Shown here one piece after another: positions 43,936 to 53,418 of a stretch of 64,000 nt of DNA (within the stretch, counting starts at the first letter, position 1; each line of letters starts with the position of its first letter). The stretch spans positions 3,149,501 through 3,213,500 of the forward strand of contig CP031585.1 of assembly GCA_003217735.2 (NCBI GenBank), given 5' to 3'. The translations under genes and the position numbers were made by a program. Source of the DNA: Marinibacterium anthonyi (GTDB lineage Bacteria > Pseudomonadota > Alphaproteobacteria > Rhodobacterales > Rhodobacteraceae). Below the pieces are notes generated by a model. It worked only from the letters and a program-made list of their open reading frames with translations. It had not been told where the DNA came from and searched no databases.

Positions 43936-45453
43936 TCAGGACCAACTCATGTCCGCCGCCTTGATCCAGTCGTCGGTCCGGGCCATCCAGTTCAGCTTCT
44001 TGTGGATCGCGTAGGTCTGCGGCTGGATCCACAGAAAGACCTCCATCACGGTATCCAGCATCACGCCGCTGGTGTCCTTGATTGTCTGGATCTGCGTATC
44101 CTCGTCGGTGGCGGACCGCGCCGCCTCGATGCCCTCGCCGAACGCAGGCGGATACTCGCCCCAGGCATAAGGGCCCTGCTGGCTGTACTGACCGAACAGT
44201 TCGATCGCGGAATTCGACTGCGACACGTAGCCGGCATAGGTCAGGTCCGGCGCCTCTTCGGGCTGGGTGCGCAGGGCCAGGTAGGCGGAATAGGGCAGCA
44301 GGACGACCTCCAGGTCGATGCCGACCTCCTTCAGCTGCGCCGCGACGATCTGGGTGATCGGCGACACCGACAGCGACGATCCCTCGGCCGAGGTCTTGAG
44401 CGTCAGTTTCAGCCCGTCGCCATACCCCGCCTCGGCCAGCAGTGCCCTGGCTTTTTCGGGGTCATAGGGCCAGGGTGTCATCGTGTCGTCGAAACCGGGC
44501 GTCTGCGGATTCAGCACCTGGGTGGTGCCGGGACCGACATAGCCGCGGAACACGGCCTTGGTGATCGCGTCCTTGTTGATCGCGTAGTTGATCGCCTGGC
44601 GCACGCGGATGTCCTGCAGCGGCTCGTGGCCAAAGTGGAACTTCATCACGTGATAGCGCTGGCCCTCCTTGGCGCCGACGTCGTAGTCCGGCAGGCCCTG
44701 CAGCTGCGCCAGGTCGATCGGGTCGATGCGCAGCGAGGCATGGATTTCACCGCCCCTGAGGCCCGAGATGCGAGCGGCGGCATTGCCGATGGACCGGTAT
44801 GTGACATTGGGGATCGAGGGCGCCGCGCCGTGGAAACCGGGATTGGCTTGCAGCACCACGTCGCCGCCGGGATCGAAGCTGACCACCTTGTAGGCGCCCG
44901 ATGACATGACCTCGACCTTGGGATTGTGGCTGGCGGCCCATTCCGGTTCCAGGAAGAAGAACCACGACATCCGGCGCGGCAGTTCCAGCCAGGGGCTTTT
45001 GGTGTAGAAGACGGCGGTGTGCGGATCGGGCGCCTCGACCCGGTCGATCAGGTCGAAATCGGTGTCGGCGGTGGCCTTCAGGTCCGGGTCCATCATCCGG
45101 GCGAAGTTCCAGGCGATGACCGAGGCGTCCAGCGGCTTGCCGTTTTCGAATTTCGCATCCGGGTTCAGGTGAAAGGTGAATTGGGTGGGCGAATCCACCT
45201 CCCAGCTGGTGGCCAGGTCGCCGACCAGTTCACCGGTCGCGGTGATCGTCGTCAAAGAGCTCATGACCTGCGAGCAGATCGACAGGTTGCCCCCCGTTGC
45301 GCGGGTAAAGGCCGGATCCAGCGTGGTGATCGCGTCGACGGCCAGCACCAGCGGCGTGCCCGATTGCGCCAGCAGCGCGCCGGGGGCGGCGGCGGCGGCC
45401 AGGCTGGCGGCGGCCATCTTCAGTGTCGTGCGTCGTGTGATCCCGTTGGTCAT
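43936..45453 (-). CDS. ABC transporter substrate-binding protein, family 5
   Basis: 505 residues. The N-terminus has a twin-arginine-like signal (GITRRTTLKMAAASLAAAAAPGALLAQ), so it may be exported folded by Tat. Family-5 features: LATSWEVDSPTQFTFHLNPDAKFENGKPLDASVIAWNFARM, YKVVSFDPGGDVVLQANPGFHG, and IRVRQAINYAINKDAITKAVFRGYVG. The ligand is unknown. The ATG at 45453 is preceded by AAGGAGCC. A flavin monooxygenase gene lies upstream in the same direction, with a 59-base gap, and the permeases follow after a hairpin. Confidence 0.93.
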   Translation of the reverse strand: MTNGITRRTTLKMAAASLAAAAAPGALLAQSGTPLVLAVDAITTLDPAFTRATGGNLSICSQVMSSLTTITATGELVGDLATSWEVDSPTQFTFHLNPDAKFENGKPLDASVIAWNFARMMDPDLKATADTDFDLIDRVEAPDPHTAVFYTKSPWLELPRRMSWFFFLEPEWAASHNPKVEVMSSGAYKVVSFDPGGDVVLQANPGFHGAAPSIPNVTYRSIGNAAARISGLRGGEIHASLRIDPIDLAQLQGLPDYDVGAKEGQRYHVMKFHFGHEPLQDIRVRQAINYAINKDAITKAVFRGYVGPGTTQVLNPQTPGFDDTMTPWPYDPEKARALLAEAGYGDGLKLTLKTSAEGSSLSVSPITQIVAAQLKEVGIDLEVVLLPYSAYLALRTQPEEAPDLTYAGYVSQSNSAIELFGQYSQQGPYAWGEYPPAFGEGIEAARSATDEDTQIQTIKDTSGVMLDTVMEVFLWIQPQTYAIHKKLNWMARTDDWIKAADMSWS

Positions 45454-45512
45454 GCGTGGCTCCTTCTGATGCGGCTTCGCCGCCCGTTTCCCTGTCAGTG
45501 AATGAGCCGCCA

Positions 45513-46853
45513 TCAGACGGCCTCCGTCAGTGCCGTCACCTTCGGTTCCGGCAGTCCCATGTTTTCGCGCAGTGTCGCGCCCTGGTATTCGGTGCGGTAA
45601 TAGCCGGCCGCCTGCAGCGCCGGGACCAGCAGCTTGCAGATCCGTTCGGTGCCGCCCATCTGGTAGATCGAGGATACGTTGAACCCGTCGCAGGCGTCGT
45701 TGACGAACCTCTCCTGCATTTCCTCGGCGATGCGTTCGGCGGATCCGCAGGGCGACCAGTGGCCGCCGCCAGTGGTCATCTTTTCGATGATGTTGCGCAC
45801 GGTATAGTTCTTGTCGACGGCCCAGTGCTTGTAGATCTCGAACCGGGTCTGCATCGTCTGCACCGTCTCGACCGGGGGAAACACGCTTTCGGGCAGCACG
45901 TCGTCCAGCCCGAACTCCTCCAGCGGCACGCCCGGCAGTCGCTTCTGCAGCTCATACCGCGCGGCGTCCATGTCCAGAAGGTCGTTCAGCTGGTTCTGCA
46001 TCGACCGCGCCTCGGCCTCGGTCTCGCCGATGACCGGCACGCAGCCGGGCAGCACCTTCAGCTCGTCCCGGTGCCGGCCGAACCGGGCCATCCGGCCCTT
46101 CAGATCGGCATAATGCGCCTGGCTTTCCTCCATCGAGGTGCCTTGCGCATAGACCATGTCGGCATGGCGCGCCGACAGGTCCTTGCCCGCGTTCGACTGG
46201 CCGGCCTGGGCGATCACCGGGCGACCCTGCGGCGGGCGCGGCATGTTCAACGGCCCGGCGATCTGAAAGACCTCGCCGTCATAGCGTTCGACCCGCACCT
46301 TGTCGGGATCGGCATAGATGCCGGACGCGCGGTCGACGACCAGCGCATCGCCGTCCCAGCTGTTGAACAACATCCGGATGATGTCGGCATATTCCGCCGC
46401 CCGCTTGTGGCGCAGGGTGTGATCCATCATGCCGGTGTCGCTGTAATGTTCGGCCCCGCCATAGGACGTCACCATGTTCCAACCCGACCGCCCGTTCGAC
46501 AGGTGGTCCAGCGTGCACATCTGGCGGGCGACGTTGTAGGGTTCGGTGAAGGTGGTCGAAAACGTGGCGACCAGCCCGATCTTCGAGGTGATCGAGGACA
46601 GCGCCGAGGCGGTGGCCAGCGCCTCCAGGAACCGCTTGGGCCGGGTGCGCAGGCTTTCCTGGTCGTGATCGGCGCTGTCGGCAAGGAACACCATATGCAT
46701 CCTGGCCTCTTCCGCCATCCGCGCCGCATCGGCGTAAAGCGAGAAGGAATAGGCGTCTTCGGCGCGGCTGTCGGCAATGCGCCAGGCGGACTGGTGCTGG
46801 CCGACGCCATTGACGAGAAGCCCCAGGACCATGGAGCGCGGTGGAACGGACAT
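45513..46853 (-). CDS. Flavin-dependent monooxygenase, NtaA/SnaA/DszA family
   Basis: 446 residues, luciferase-like TIM barrel. Landmarks: MVLGLLVNGVGQHQSAWR, ADHDQESLRTRPKRFLEALATASALSSITSKIGL, LSNGRSGWNMVTSYGGAEHYSDTGMMDH, and RPVIAQAGQSNAGKDLSARHAD. This is the second NtaA-type enzyme in the window but diverges clearly from the one at 23804. The ATG at 46853 follows AGAGGAC. First gene of the minus-strand operon with the second peptide-type importer; divergent from a LysR gene that is its likely regulator. Needs reduced FMN from elsewhere. Confidence 0.9.
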   Translation of the reverse strand: MSVPPRSMVLGLLVNGVGQHQSAWRIADSRAEDAYSFSLYADAARMAEEARMHMVFLADSADHDQESLRTRPKRFLEALATASALSSITSKIGLVATFSTTFTEPYNVARQMCTLDHLSNGRSGWNMVTSYGGAEHYSDTGMMDHTLRHKRAAEYADIIRMLFNSWDGDALVVDRASGIYADPDKVRVERYDGEVFQIAGPLNMPRPPQGRPVIAQAGQSNAGKDLSARHADMVYAQGTSMEESQAHYADLKGRMARFGRHRDELKVLPGCVPVIGETEAEARSMQNQLNDLLDMDAARYELQKRLPGVPLEEFGLDDVLPESVFPPVETVQTMQTRFEIYKHWAVDKNYTVRNIIEKMTTGGGHWSPCGSAERIAEEMQERFVNDACDGFNVSSIYQMGGTERICKLLVPALQAAGYYRTEYQGATLRENMGLPEPKVTALTEAV

Positions 46854-46998
46854 GCGCGTCCTCTTCTTTCCTCGCCGGCCGCTGGGGCTGGCGAATTGTT
46901 GAGCATTCGGGATGAGCGTCGCGCGATGGACTGATTGTTGCTGCGCATTTTGCCGCAGGTCCAATACAAAGAATTCGACAGCCTATGAGGAAATGTTC

Positions 46999-48063
46999 AT
47001 GCGGTTCTCGCTCCGCCAGCTCGAAGCCTTCCGCCTCTTTTCGACCACGCTCAGCGTCACGCGCACCGCCCAGATGATCCACGTCTCGCAATCGGCGGTA
47101 AGCCATACGTTGCGGGACCTTGAAACCGAACTTGGGATCAAGCTGTTCTATCGGGTTGGCAACCGGCTGCGGCTGACCAGCGAGGGCAAGGCGATCCTGC
47201 CGGCCATCGAACGGGTCTTTGCACAGCTCACCCAGCTGGAATCCGAGGTCGAGACCATGCAGGGCATCGGTGCCGGTCGCCTGACCGTGGCCACCATGCC
47301 GCCGATCGGGACCTGGCTGATCAACGGCGCGGCGCAGCGGTTCCTGGCCGACCGGCCCGCGCTGCGGTTCAGCCTGCGCAACGCGGCCGCGCCCGAGGTG
47401 CAGAACCAGGTGCGGATGGAGATCGCCGACATCGGGTTCACCGTCGCCGCCGAAGAGGATGCCGACCTGCGGCTGGATCCGTTACTGCACGGCGAGATCG
47501 TCTGTGTCCTGCCCATCGGTCATCCGCTGGCCGCGCAGGCCGTGGTGACGGCCGGGGATATCGCCCGCGAACGGCTGATCGCGCCGTCGGCGGATTCCAC
47601 CGTCGGGTCGCTTTTGCGGATGGGTCTGCCGCCGGGCTATGCGCAGCGGTCGAATTTCCTTGAGATCAACCAGTCGGTCATGGCGGTGGACCTGGCGGCG
47701 CGGGGGCTGGGCGTGGCGCTGCTGCACCCTTTCGGGCTGCTTGACGGGGTCGACGGCGTGGTCCTGCGTCGCTTTGCGCCCGCGATCCCGCTGACGGTGC
47801 ACGTGGTCCTGCCGCGCCACCGCCCGATATCGCCGCAGATCGAAATCTTTCTGGCCGATATCCTGACCGTCGCCCGCGAACGCCTGTCGGACATCGCGGA
47901 CGACGCGCTGGCGCGGACGCTGACCCTGGCCCGTCCCTCGCCAGAGGCGTCAGGCGAAGGCACCAATGGCCCCCGCCGCACCGATGTCCCGGCCCTTCGT
48001 CTTGGGTCAGGACCGGATCGTCCGGCCCTGCCCCTGCCCGACCGTCGCCGGGCCGGGGCCTGA
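46999..48063 (+). CDS. LysR-family transcriptional regulator
   Basis: 354 residues. Winged helix-turn-helix at about 3-62 (FSLRQLEAFRLFSTTLSVTRTAQMIHVSQSAVSHTLRDLETELGIKLFYR), then the LysR effector domain (about 90-300). The C-terminus runs about 45 residues past the normal end as a low-complexity, Pro- and Arg-rich tail (from LARPSPEASGEG), perhaps the result of a lost stop codon. An ATG at 46993 is also possible; the one at 46999 has GAGG eight bases upstream. Divergent from the monooxygenase/importer operon with a 145-bp gap, the usual LysR layout. Confidence 0.92.
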   Translation: MRFSLRQLEAFRLFSTTLSVTRTAQMIHVSQSAVSHTLRDLETELGIKLFYRVGNRLRLTSEGKAILPAIERVFAQLTQLESEVETMQGIGAGRLTVATMPPIGTWLINGAAQRFLADRPALRFSLRNAAAPEVQNQVRMEIADIGFTVAAEEDADLRLDPLLHGEIVCVLPIGHPLAAQAVVTAGDIARERLIAPSADSTVGSLLRMGLPPGYAQRSNFLEINQSVMAVDLAARGLGVALLHPFGLLDGVDGVVLRRFAPAIPLTVHVVLPRHRPISPQIEIFLADILTVARERLSDIADDALARTLTLARPSPEASGEGTNGPRRTDVPALRLGSGPDRPALPLPDRRRAGA

Positions 48064-48086
48064 CTGGAGCCGAGCAGCCCCCCCCC

Positions 48087-49127
48087 TCAGGAGCCCGCGC
48101 GCGGGGCGTAAAGGACGACGGACATGCCGGGCGCAAGATAGGATGCGTCGGGCTGGTCGGGGTCGATCTCGATGCGCACGGGCAGACGCTGGGCGATCTT
48201 GGTAAAATTGCCGGTGGCGGTCGAACTGCCCAGCACGGTGAATTCGGACGCCGTGGCCGGCGAGAATTCGGCGATCCGCCCGGTGAATTCCTGGTCGTCG
48301 CGGGCATCGACGGTAAACCGCACCGGCTGGCCCTGGCGCAGACCGGCAAGCTCGGTCTCCTTCACGTTGGCGATGACCCAGACCTTGGGCGGCACCAGCG
48401 ACACCAGCGAGGTGCCGGCCGTCACGTATTGCCCCAACCGCACGCCGATCTGGCCCAGACGCCCGTCCGAGGGCGCGCGCACCACCCGGTGCTCAAGGTC
48501 GATCTGCGCCAGTTCGACAGCCGCCTTGGCGCTGGCGATCTGGGCGTTCAGCGTCTTGGTCTGCACCTTGGCCGATGCCACGGCCTCGCGCGCGACTTCG
48601 ACATTGCTTTGCGCCTCGGTCACCGCCGCTTCGGCCTGGCGCAGATCAAGGTCGGCGTCGTCGACATCGCTGTTGGTGACGAACCCCTTGTCCTGCAGCT
48701 TGTGCTGCCGGTCCCAGGTGGATTTGCTGGTGTCCAGCGCCGCCTCCGCCGCCTTTTCGGCGGCCTGGCGCGAGGCCAGCGTCGCCTCGGCCGAATGGAT
48801 CGCCTGTGTATTGGCTTCAAGCGCGGCTTGCGCCTGTTCCAGTTGCGCGCTGGCCTGGGCAAGCGCCTGCTGGGCGGTGCGGTCGTCCAGCTTGACCAGC
48901 ACGTCGCCCTTCTTGACGGTGGCGAAATCGGACACCGGCACTTCGGTCACCTCGCCCGCGGCCTGGGCCGAGATCGTGGTGACGCTGCCCCGCACATAGG
49001 CATTCGCCGTGCGGATGTCGCCGCCGTCGAAAGGTGGCAGATGCCAGGCCCAAAGCACAAGGCCGACGCCAAGCGCGCCGATCAGGATGATCAGGAACGT
49101 GGGAAAATGGTGTTTCAGAATATGCAT
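48087..49127 (-). CDS. Membrane-fusion protein of an EmrAB-type efflux pump
   Basis: 346 residues, HlyD/EmrA family. A single N-terminal membrane anchor (about 10-28), a first lipoyl half (SAQAAGEVTEVPVSDFATVKKGDVLVKLD), a long helical hairpin rich in Ala and Gln (about 83-200), the second lipoyl half (APSDGRLGQIGVRLGQYVTAGTSLVSLVP), and a beta-barrel to the end. It links the inner-membrane carrier to the outer membrane. Ten bases separate it from the upstream EmrB-like gene. Confidence 0.93.
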   Translation of the reverse strand: MHILKHHFPTFLIILIGALGVGLVLWAWHLPPFDGGDIRTANAYVRGSVTTISAQAAGEVTEVPVSDFATVKKGDVLVKLDDRTAQQALAQASAQLEQAQAALEANTQAIHSAEATLASRQAAEKAAEAALDTSKSTWDRQHKLQDKGFVTNSDVDDADLDLRQAEAAVTEAQSNVEVAREAVASAKVQTKTLNAQIASAKAAVELAQIDLEHRVVRAPSDGRLGQIGVRLGQYVTAGTSLVSLVPPKVWVIANVKETELAGLRQGQPVRFTVDARDDQEFTGRIAEFSPATASEFTVLGSSTATGNFTKIAQRLPVRIEIDPDQPDASYLAPGMSVVLYAPRAGS

Positions 49128-49137
49128 TTGGTCGTCC

Positions 49138-50748
49138 TCATTGCGCGGCCGGGGCCGGGTCGGCCATCCAGGCGCGCAGGGTGTTCAGAAGAAGGTGGCC
49201 CAACAGCATCGCCAGAGCGGCCAGGGCAATGAAGCAGATGGCGGTATAGACATCGTTGTAGGCGGCGACCGTGGCCTGACGGGTGACCACGGTGCTCAGC
49301 TGCACGACGGCCTGCGTCTTCAGCTGCACGGTGTCGACAAGGGAGCCGGAAAGCTGGCTCATGTACTGCGCGATCCTGGCCGATACCAATGGGTCGCCGG
49401 TGGCCAGCTGTTCCTTGATCCATTCGGTATGCGCGGTGGTGCGCGCCGCGGTGAAGGTGCGGAACAGGCCCGCCCCGATGGTCCCGCCCAGGATCTGGCT
49501 GGACAGGAAGATGATGATGAAGCTCAGCAGGTAGGTCGGCCCCTTCTGCAGCGCGGTCAGCAGGCCGTTGGCCATGGCAGAGGGCAGGAACATCATCGAC
49601 GCGAAGGCGATCAGGCTCTGGCTGAGGAACATGTCGCGCGGCGAGACGGTCATGTTGGAATGGGCATCCATGCCGGCGCCCGCCGCGATCAGCAGCAGCG
49701 CCCCGATATGAATCATCGGGACCCGGTCCGGGCGCAGCACCAGCGCGCAGGCGGCCCCGCCGGCGAAGGTACCCAGCGTGATCCACCAGAACAGCGGCGC
49801 CATCTGATCCTGCGAGAACCCCAGCGTCTGGAACAGCCCCGGCGCACCGGCGGATTGTTCCGCCAGGATGAAGCGGAAGATCAGCAGCGCGGCGGTCAGG
49901 TGCAGCATCGCCGGAGAGAGCAGCCAGCGCACGTCGATCAGCGGCTCCTTGCGCTGCAGTTCGATGACCAGGGCCACCACCAACGCCACCAGGCTGCCCG
50001 CCATCAGCTGGCCGACCCAGGGCGTCTGCAGCCACCAATAGGTGGCGCCGGTGGTGAAACAGGCCACGAACCCGCTGAACGAGGCCGCGATCAGCGCAAA
50101 GCTCGTCAGGTCCATGCCCTTGATCACCTTCATGGTCGGCCCGCTGACCAGCGGCAGGCGATAGACCAGGAACAGGCAGACCATCGACATGCCCAGCTTC
50201 AGCATCAGCACGTTGGTCCAGCTGCCGTCGAACATGATCAGCGGGTTGATCGCCCGCGCCAGCGGCGTGCCCAGCGAAATGAAGGTCAGCGCCATGGGCA
50301 GGCCCACGGTCAGCTTCTTCTCGGGCGGCAGCGGTTCCAGCATGTAAAGGAAGGCCAGCGTCGACAGCGGCGCGGCCGAGATCCCCGACAGCAGTTCCGT
50401 CGCCAGGGCCGACCGCAGGTCGCCCGCCAGCAGGCTGATCAGCGCCACGATGGCGTAGATGACGATCGAAATCTCGGCAAAGCGGCGCAGGCCGAACTGC
50501 ATGCGGATCTTGATCAGCATCAGCGGCATCACCGCCCGGGGCGCCATGAAGACCACCATCAGCCACATGGTTTCGGTCTGGGTCGCGCCCAGTTCGCCGC
50601 CAAGCGTCTGCGTGTTCGCCGACAGGAACCCCTGCCCCAGCGACTGCGACAGGGCGATGAAGGCAGAGGCAAAGATGTAAGCCGCCGCTAAAAGCGGCGG
50701 TTTGGGGACGAAATCGGGACGAGGAGGTTGCGCGGGTTGGTCCGACAT
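49138..50748 (-). CDS. EmrB/QacA-type drug efflux carrier
   Basis: 536 residues, major facilitator with 14 membrane segments expected for the DHA2 group. The second segment region holds QTETMWLMVVFMAPRAVMPLM in place of the usual QWVVTAYLLA motif, so it is a diverged member. The late periplasmic region (about 440-500: GDPLVSARIAQYMSQLSGSLVD) is typical of EmrB-like carriers. Its ATG overlaps the last base of the MarR gene (TGATG). The substrate is unknown; this does not by itself show drug resistance. Confidence 0.92.
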   Translation of the reverse strand: MSDQPAQPPRPDFVPKPPLLAAAYIFASAFIALSQSLGQGFLSANTQTLGGELGATQTETMWLMVVFMAPRAVMPLMLIKIRMQFGLRRFAEISIVIYAIVALISLLAGDLRSALATELLSGISAAPLSTLAFLYMLEPLPPEKKLTVGLPMALTFISLGTPLARAINPLIMFDGSWTNVLMLKLGMSMVCLFLVYRLPLVSGPTMKVIKGMDLTSFALIAASFSGFVACFTTGATYWWLQTPWVGQLMAGSLVALVVALVIELQRKEPLIDVRWLLSPAMLHLTAALLIFRFILAEQSAGAPGLFQTLGFSQDQMAPLFWWITLGTFAGGAACALVLRPDRVPMIHIGALLLIAAGAGMDAHSNMTVSPRDMFLSQSLIAFASMMFLPSAMANGLLTALQKGPTYLLSFIIIFLSSQILGGTIGAGLFRTFTAARTTAHTEWIKEQLATGDPLVSARIAQYMSQLSGSLVDTVQLKTQAVVQLSTVVTRQATVAAYNDVYTAICFIALAALAMLLGHLLLNTLRAWMADPAPAAQ

Positions 50749-51182
50749 CAGTCCTCCATCCTGTCAAGGTTCTGTTGAATGCGCTGCAAGGTCTTGAGCG
50801 CCTGGGCCAGTTCGTCGGCCGGGATGCCCTGGTAGGCCTCGCGGCGCAGGTCTTCGGTGAAACCGATGATCTTCTCGGCCTGATCATGGGCGCGGTCGGT
50901 CAGGAACAGCCGCCGGACCCGCTTGTCCTGCGGATCGCTGCGCCGTTCGATCAGGCCCGCTTCCTCAAGCTGATCCAGGGTGCGGTTCATCGACGGCGTG
51001 CGGATGTCCAGAAGATCGGCCAGTTCCGCCTGGCTGAGCCCCGGTTCGCGCGACACATGGCTGATCGCCAGCGCCCGCGCATAGGTCATGTCCATCGCCG
51101 CGGCGCGCGCGTTGAAGCGTTTGCGGATCCCGCGCACCAGTCCGAAGACTTCGGTCAGAAAGGCCTTGTAAACCGGATCCAT
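50748..51182 (-). CDS. MarR-family transcriptional regulator
   Basis: 144 residues. Winged helix-turn-helix in the middle (ISHVSREPGLSQAELADLLDIRTPSMNRTLDQLEEAGLIERRSDPQDKRVRRLFLT) with flanking dimerisation helices, the usual MarR layout. First gene of the marR-emrB-emrA operon, with a near-perfect palindrome 17 bases before its start, so it most likely represses its own operon until a ligand binds. Confidence 0.95.
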   Translation of the reverse strand: MDPVYKAFLTEVFGLVRGIRKRFNARAAAMDMTYARALAISHVSREPGLSQAELADLLDIRTPSMNRTLDQLEEAGLIERRSDPQDKRVRRLFLTDRAHDQAEKIIGFTEDLRREAYQGIPADELAQALKTLQRIQQNLDRMED

Positions 51183-51198
51183 CGCTCCACCGCATCTC

Positions 51199-51227
51199 GT
51201 TACTTCGCTAATCGTTAGCTAAGTAAC
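51199..51227. promoter_or_regulatory. MarR operator palindrome
   Basis: GTTACTTCGCTAA and TTAGCTAAGTAAC flank a 3-base centre: 13-bp arms with a single mismatch. It lies in the only AT-rich part of the intergenic region, 17 bases upstream of the MarR start. Arm length and position fit autorepression of the marR-emrB-emrA operon. Confidence 0.8.
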
Positions 51228-51359
51228 AAGTCTGAGCCCACGGTCAAGATGCCAAGCCCTGCAATGGCTGCAATGCCGCCAACCCAATTGCCCCGACGTC
51301 GCGCACGCCGGGAAGACCGGGGGCACCCCGGCGGTGTAGCGTGGCATTGTGCGTGGCGT

Positions 51360-52229
51360 CTACGCGCCGGTCAGACCGTGGTTACGATCATATGAACTGA
51401 CCTGCGGCGGCTGCCAGGCCTCGGGCAGACGGGCGGGTTGGAACACCTCGACCAGCAGCGGGAAACAGGCCGCCACGTCCGAGGAATGGCTGGCCGAACA
51501 ATCCCCGCCAGGGCAGGCCGACATGCAGCCCAGCAGATCTATTTCGGCAAAGAATTCAAGGTAATCGCCTGGGCGCACAGGGCTGGCCTTCATAAAGTAC
51601 TGGCCCGTGTCGCGGGTGAACCCGGTGCACATGAAGACGTTCAGCACATCGTGCACATGGGCTTCCGCCTCGGTCGGCGGCAGGCCGGTGGCCCGTGCCA
51701 GCGCCCGGGTCAGGTTGGAATGGCAGCAATGATGGTACTGGCCGCCATCGCTGAGCAGCGCATGGGTATAGGGGTCGCAGCGGGTGCCGATCACGTCGTG
51801 GACGGCGCCGCCAAAGGCGTCGAACCCGTACCAGTCCAGCGTGTCATGGGTGATCGTCGCCATCGGGCGCAGGAACGGGAAACAGGAATACAGCTGGTCG
51901 CCCAGCCCCACATGCGTGCCGGACAGCGCCCGTGTCTTGCCGGTATACAGCCGTTCGGCCAGGTCATGCGCGTTGAAAAGGTTCAAATCGCCCACCTGCG
52001 GACCTTCGACGCTTTGGATCCGGCAGAAATGCCCCGCCGGCACCGTCCAGGTCGCGGCGTCGCGCGGCGGCACCGTCACCGTCTTGACCAGCGTCATGGC
52101 TTCGCGCACCGCGCGATAGGCGTCCAGGTCCGGCCGGGGCAGCCCGTCGACGGGATAGCAGATCACGGGTTCCACGGCGCGTCGGGCCTCGGCGTCCTGC
52201 GGTGCCGGGGTGATCGGATCGGGTTTCAT
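51360..52229 (-). CDS. DUF1989 protein (urea-carboxylase-associated / carboxyguanidine-deiminase family)
   Basis: 289 residues. DUF1989 landmarks: VPAGHFCRIQSVEGPQVGDLNLF, SGTHVGLGDQLYSCFPFLRPMATI, CHSNLTRAL, LNVFMC and CPGGDCSA, with the conserved cysteines in place. Family members CgdA and CgdB deiminate carboxyguanidine next to guanidine carboxylase; others are called urea-carboxylase-associated proteins. Here only one copy is present and no carboxylase is near, while two Rieske oxygenases precede it on the same strand (39 bases after the second). It may therefore act on a different nitrogen compound. About 35 extra N-terminal residues precede the conserved part. Confidence 0.85.
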   Translation of the reverse strand: MKPDPITPAPQDAEARRAVEPVICYPVDGLPRPDLDAYRAVREAMTLVKTVTVPPRDAATWTVPAGHFCRIQSVEGPQVGDLNLFNAHDLAERLYTGKTRALSGTHVGLGDQLYSCFPFLRPMATITHDTLDWYGFDAFGGAVHDVIGTRCDPYTHALLSDGGQYHHCCHSNLTRALARATGLPPTEAEAHVHDVLNVFMCTGFTRDTGQYFMKASPVRPGDYLEFFAEIDLLGCMSACPGGDCSASHSSDVAACFPLLVEVFQPARLPEAWQPPQVSSYDRNHGLTGA

Positions 52230-52268
52230 GGCTGTCTCCTGGCGCGCTGCGGTCCTTCGTTTGTCACG

Positions 52269-53414
52269 TCATCCGGCGACGCTGACAAGGGACACCGTGC
52301 CCGGCGAACCGGTCATCCGGGACAGGTAGCCGTAGAAATCCTTGATCGTGCCTTCCAGGTCCGCCGGCGCCAGAGGCCCCGACGGCGCATGGCGCGAACA
52401 TAGCGCGACCTGCATCCGCTCCAGCTTCTCGCGGTCCTCGCGGTTGACCTCGTGCCACAAGGCAATGCGCGCCTTCAGCTCGTCCTGGGTCAGTTCCTCG
52501 TCATGGGTGGACAACGTCCAGCGCACGCGGATCCGGTCCACCGCCAGCGGCTGGATGGAAAACGACACCAGCAGCGTGGCCGCCTGGCTGGCCACCTGGG
52601 TCGGGAACAGGTTGAACAGGGTGGACCGTCGCCGCTCGTCCTCGGTCAGGTCGGGCGCGCCCATGCCACGGGTTTCGGCCGTGGTCGGGTAATTGGCGCA
52701 GTAGGAGGTGAAGCTGTCATCGGCCATCGCCTTCCGCGACAGCCCGGTGGGCGTGTAGGGATGCAGCGTCTCGGGGTGGACGACCGACAGGTGATAGGCC
52801 TCCATGAAGTTCTCGACGAGGCATTTCCAGTTGGTCTGCCACTCCTCCTCGAAGGTCTCGACGTGGCGCATCGTGTCGGTGCCGTAATGGCCCAGCAACG
52901 CCTGCAACCGGTCCAGCCGGGGGGCCAGCGGATGGGCCTGATCGTCGAGGTTGACGTAGATGAAGCCGTTCCAGATCTCGGACCGGAACCCGTGCAGACG
53001 GCAGCTGCCCGGGGTCACGCCCCGGTCCCGCATCCTTGGCGCATTGGCAAGCATGCCGTTCAGCTCGTAGCTCCAGGCGTGGTAGGAACAGACGAACCGC
53101 CGCGTCGCCCCCCGGCCTTCGGCCAAGGGCATGCCGCGATGGCGGCAGAGGTTCGACAGCACCCGGATGGCGCCTTCCCCGTCGCGCACCACCAACAGCG
53201 GCTCGTCGAAAAGCTGCGTGGTGAAATAATCGCCCGGTTTCGGCAGTTCGTCCGCCCGGCCCAGGCAATGCCATTCCCGCGACAGGAAGGTATCGACCTC
53301 GTGGCGAAAGAAATCAGGATCGGTGTAGAAGGCCCCGGGCAGGCACTGCCCCTCGGCATCGGGCAGCGCGGCCAGCTCGTGCAGCAGCGCATTCATCCGC
53401 GCGATCTTGTCCAT
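52269..53414 (-). CDS. Rieske non-haem iron oxygenase, alpha subunit (second of pair)
   Basis: 381 residues. Rieske [2Fe-2S] ligands: Cys90 and His92 (NLCRHRG), Cys109 and His112 (CSYHAW). The catalytic iron site lies in VENFMEAYHLSVVHPETL, with the bridging Asp/Glu upstream of the His pair. The C-terminal half fits the ring-hydroxylating/quaternary-amine oxygenase alpha-subunit fold. Start: MDKIARMNALL at 53414 has GGAGTAAGGGC upstream and lies four bases after the previous stop; a later ATG at 53396 is also possible. No reductase or ferredoxin gene is adjacent. Related enzymes demethylate or hydroxylate amines and aromatics; the substrate here is unknown. Confidence 0.92.
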   Translation of the reverse strand: MDKIARMNALLHELAALPDAEGQCLPGAFYTDPDFFRHEVDTFLSREWHCLGRADELPKPGDYFTTQLFDEPLLVVRDGEGAIRVLSNLCRHRGMPLAEGRGATRRFVCSYHAWSYELNGMLANAPRMRDRGVTPGSCRLHGFRSEIWNGFIYVNLDDQAHPLAPRLDRLQALLGHYGTDTMRHVETFEEEWQTNWKCLVENFMEAYHLSVVHPETLHPYTPTGLSRKAMADDSFTSYCANYPTTAETRGMGAPDLTEDERRRSTLFNLFPTQVASQAATLLVSFSIQPLAVDRIRVRWTLSTHDEELTQDELKARIALWHEVNREDREKLERMQVALCSRHAPSGPLAPADLEGTIKDFYGYLSRMTGSPGTVSLVSVAG

Positions 53415-53418
53415 GCCC

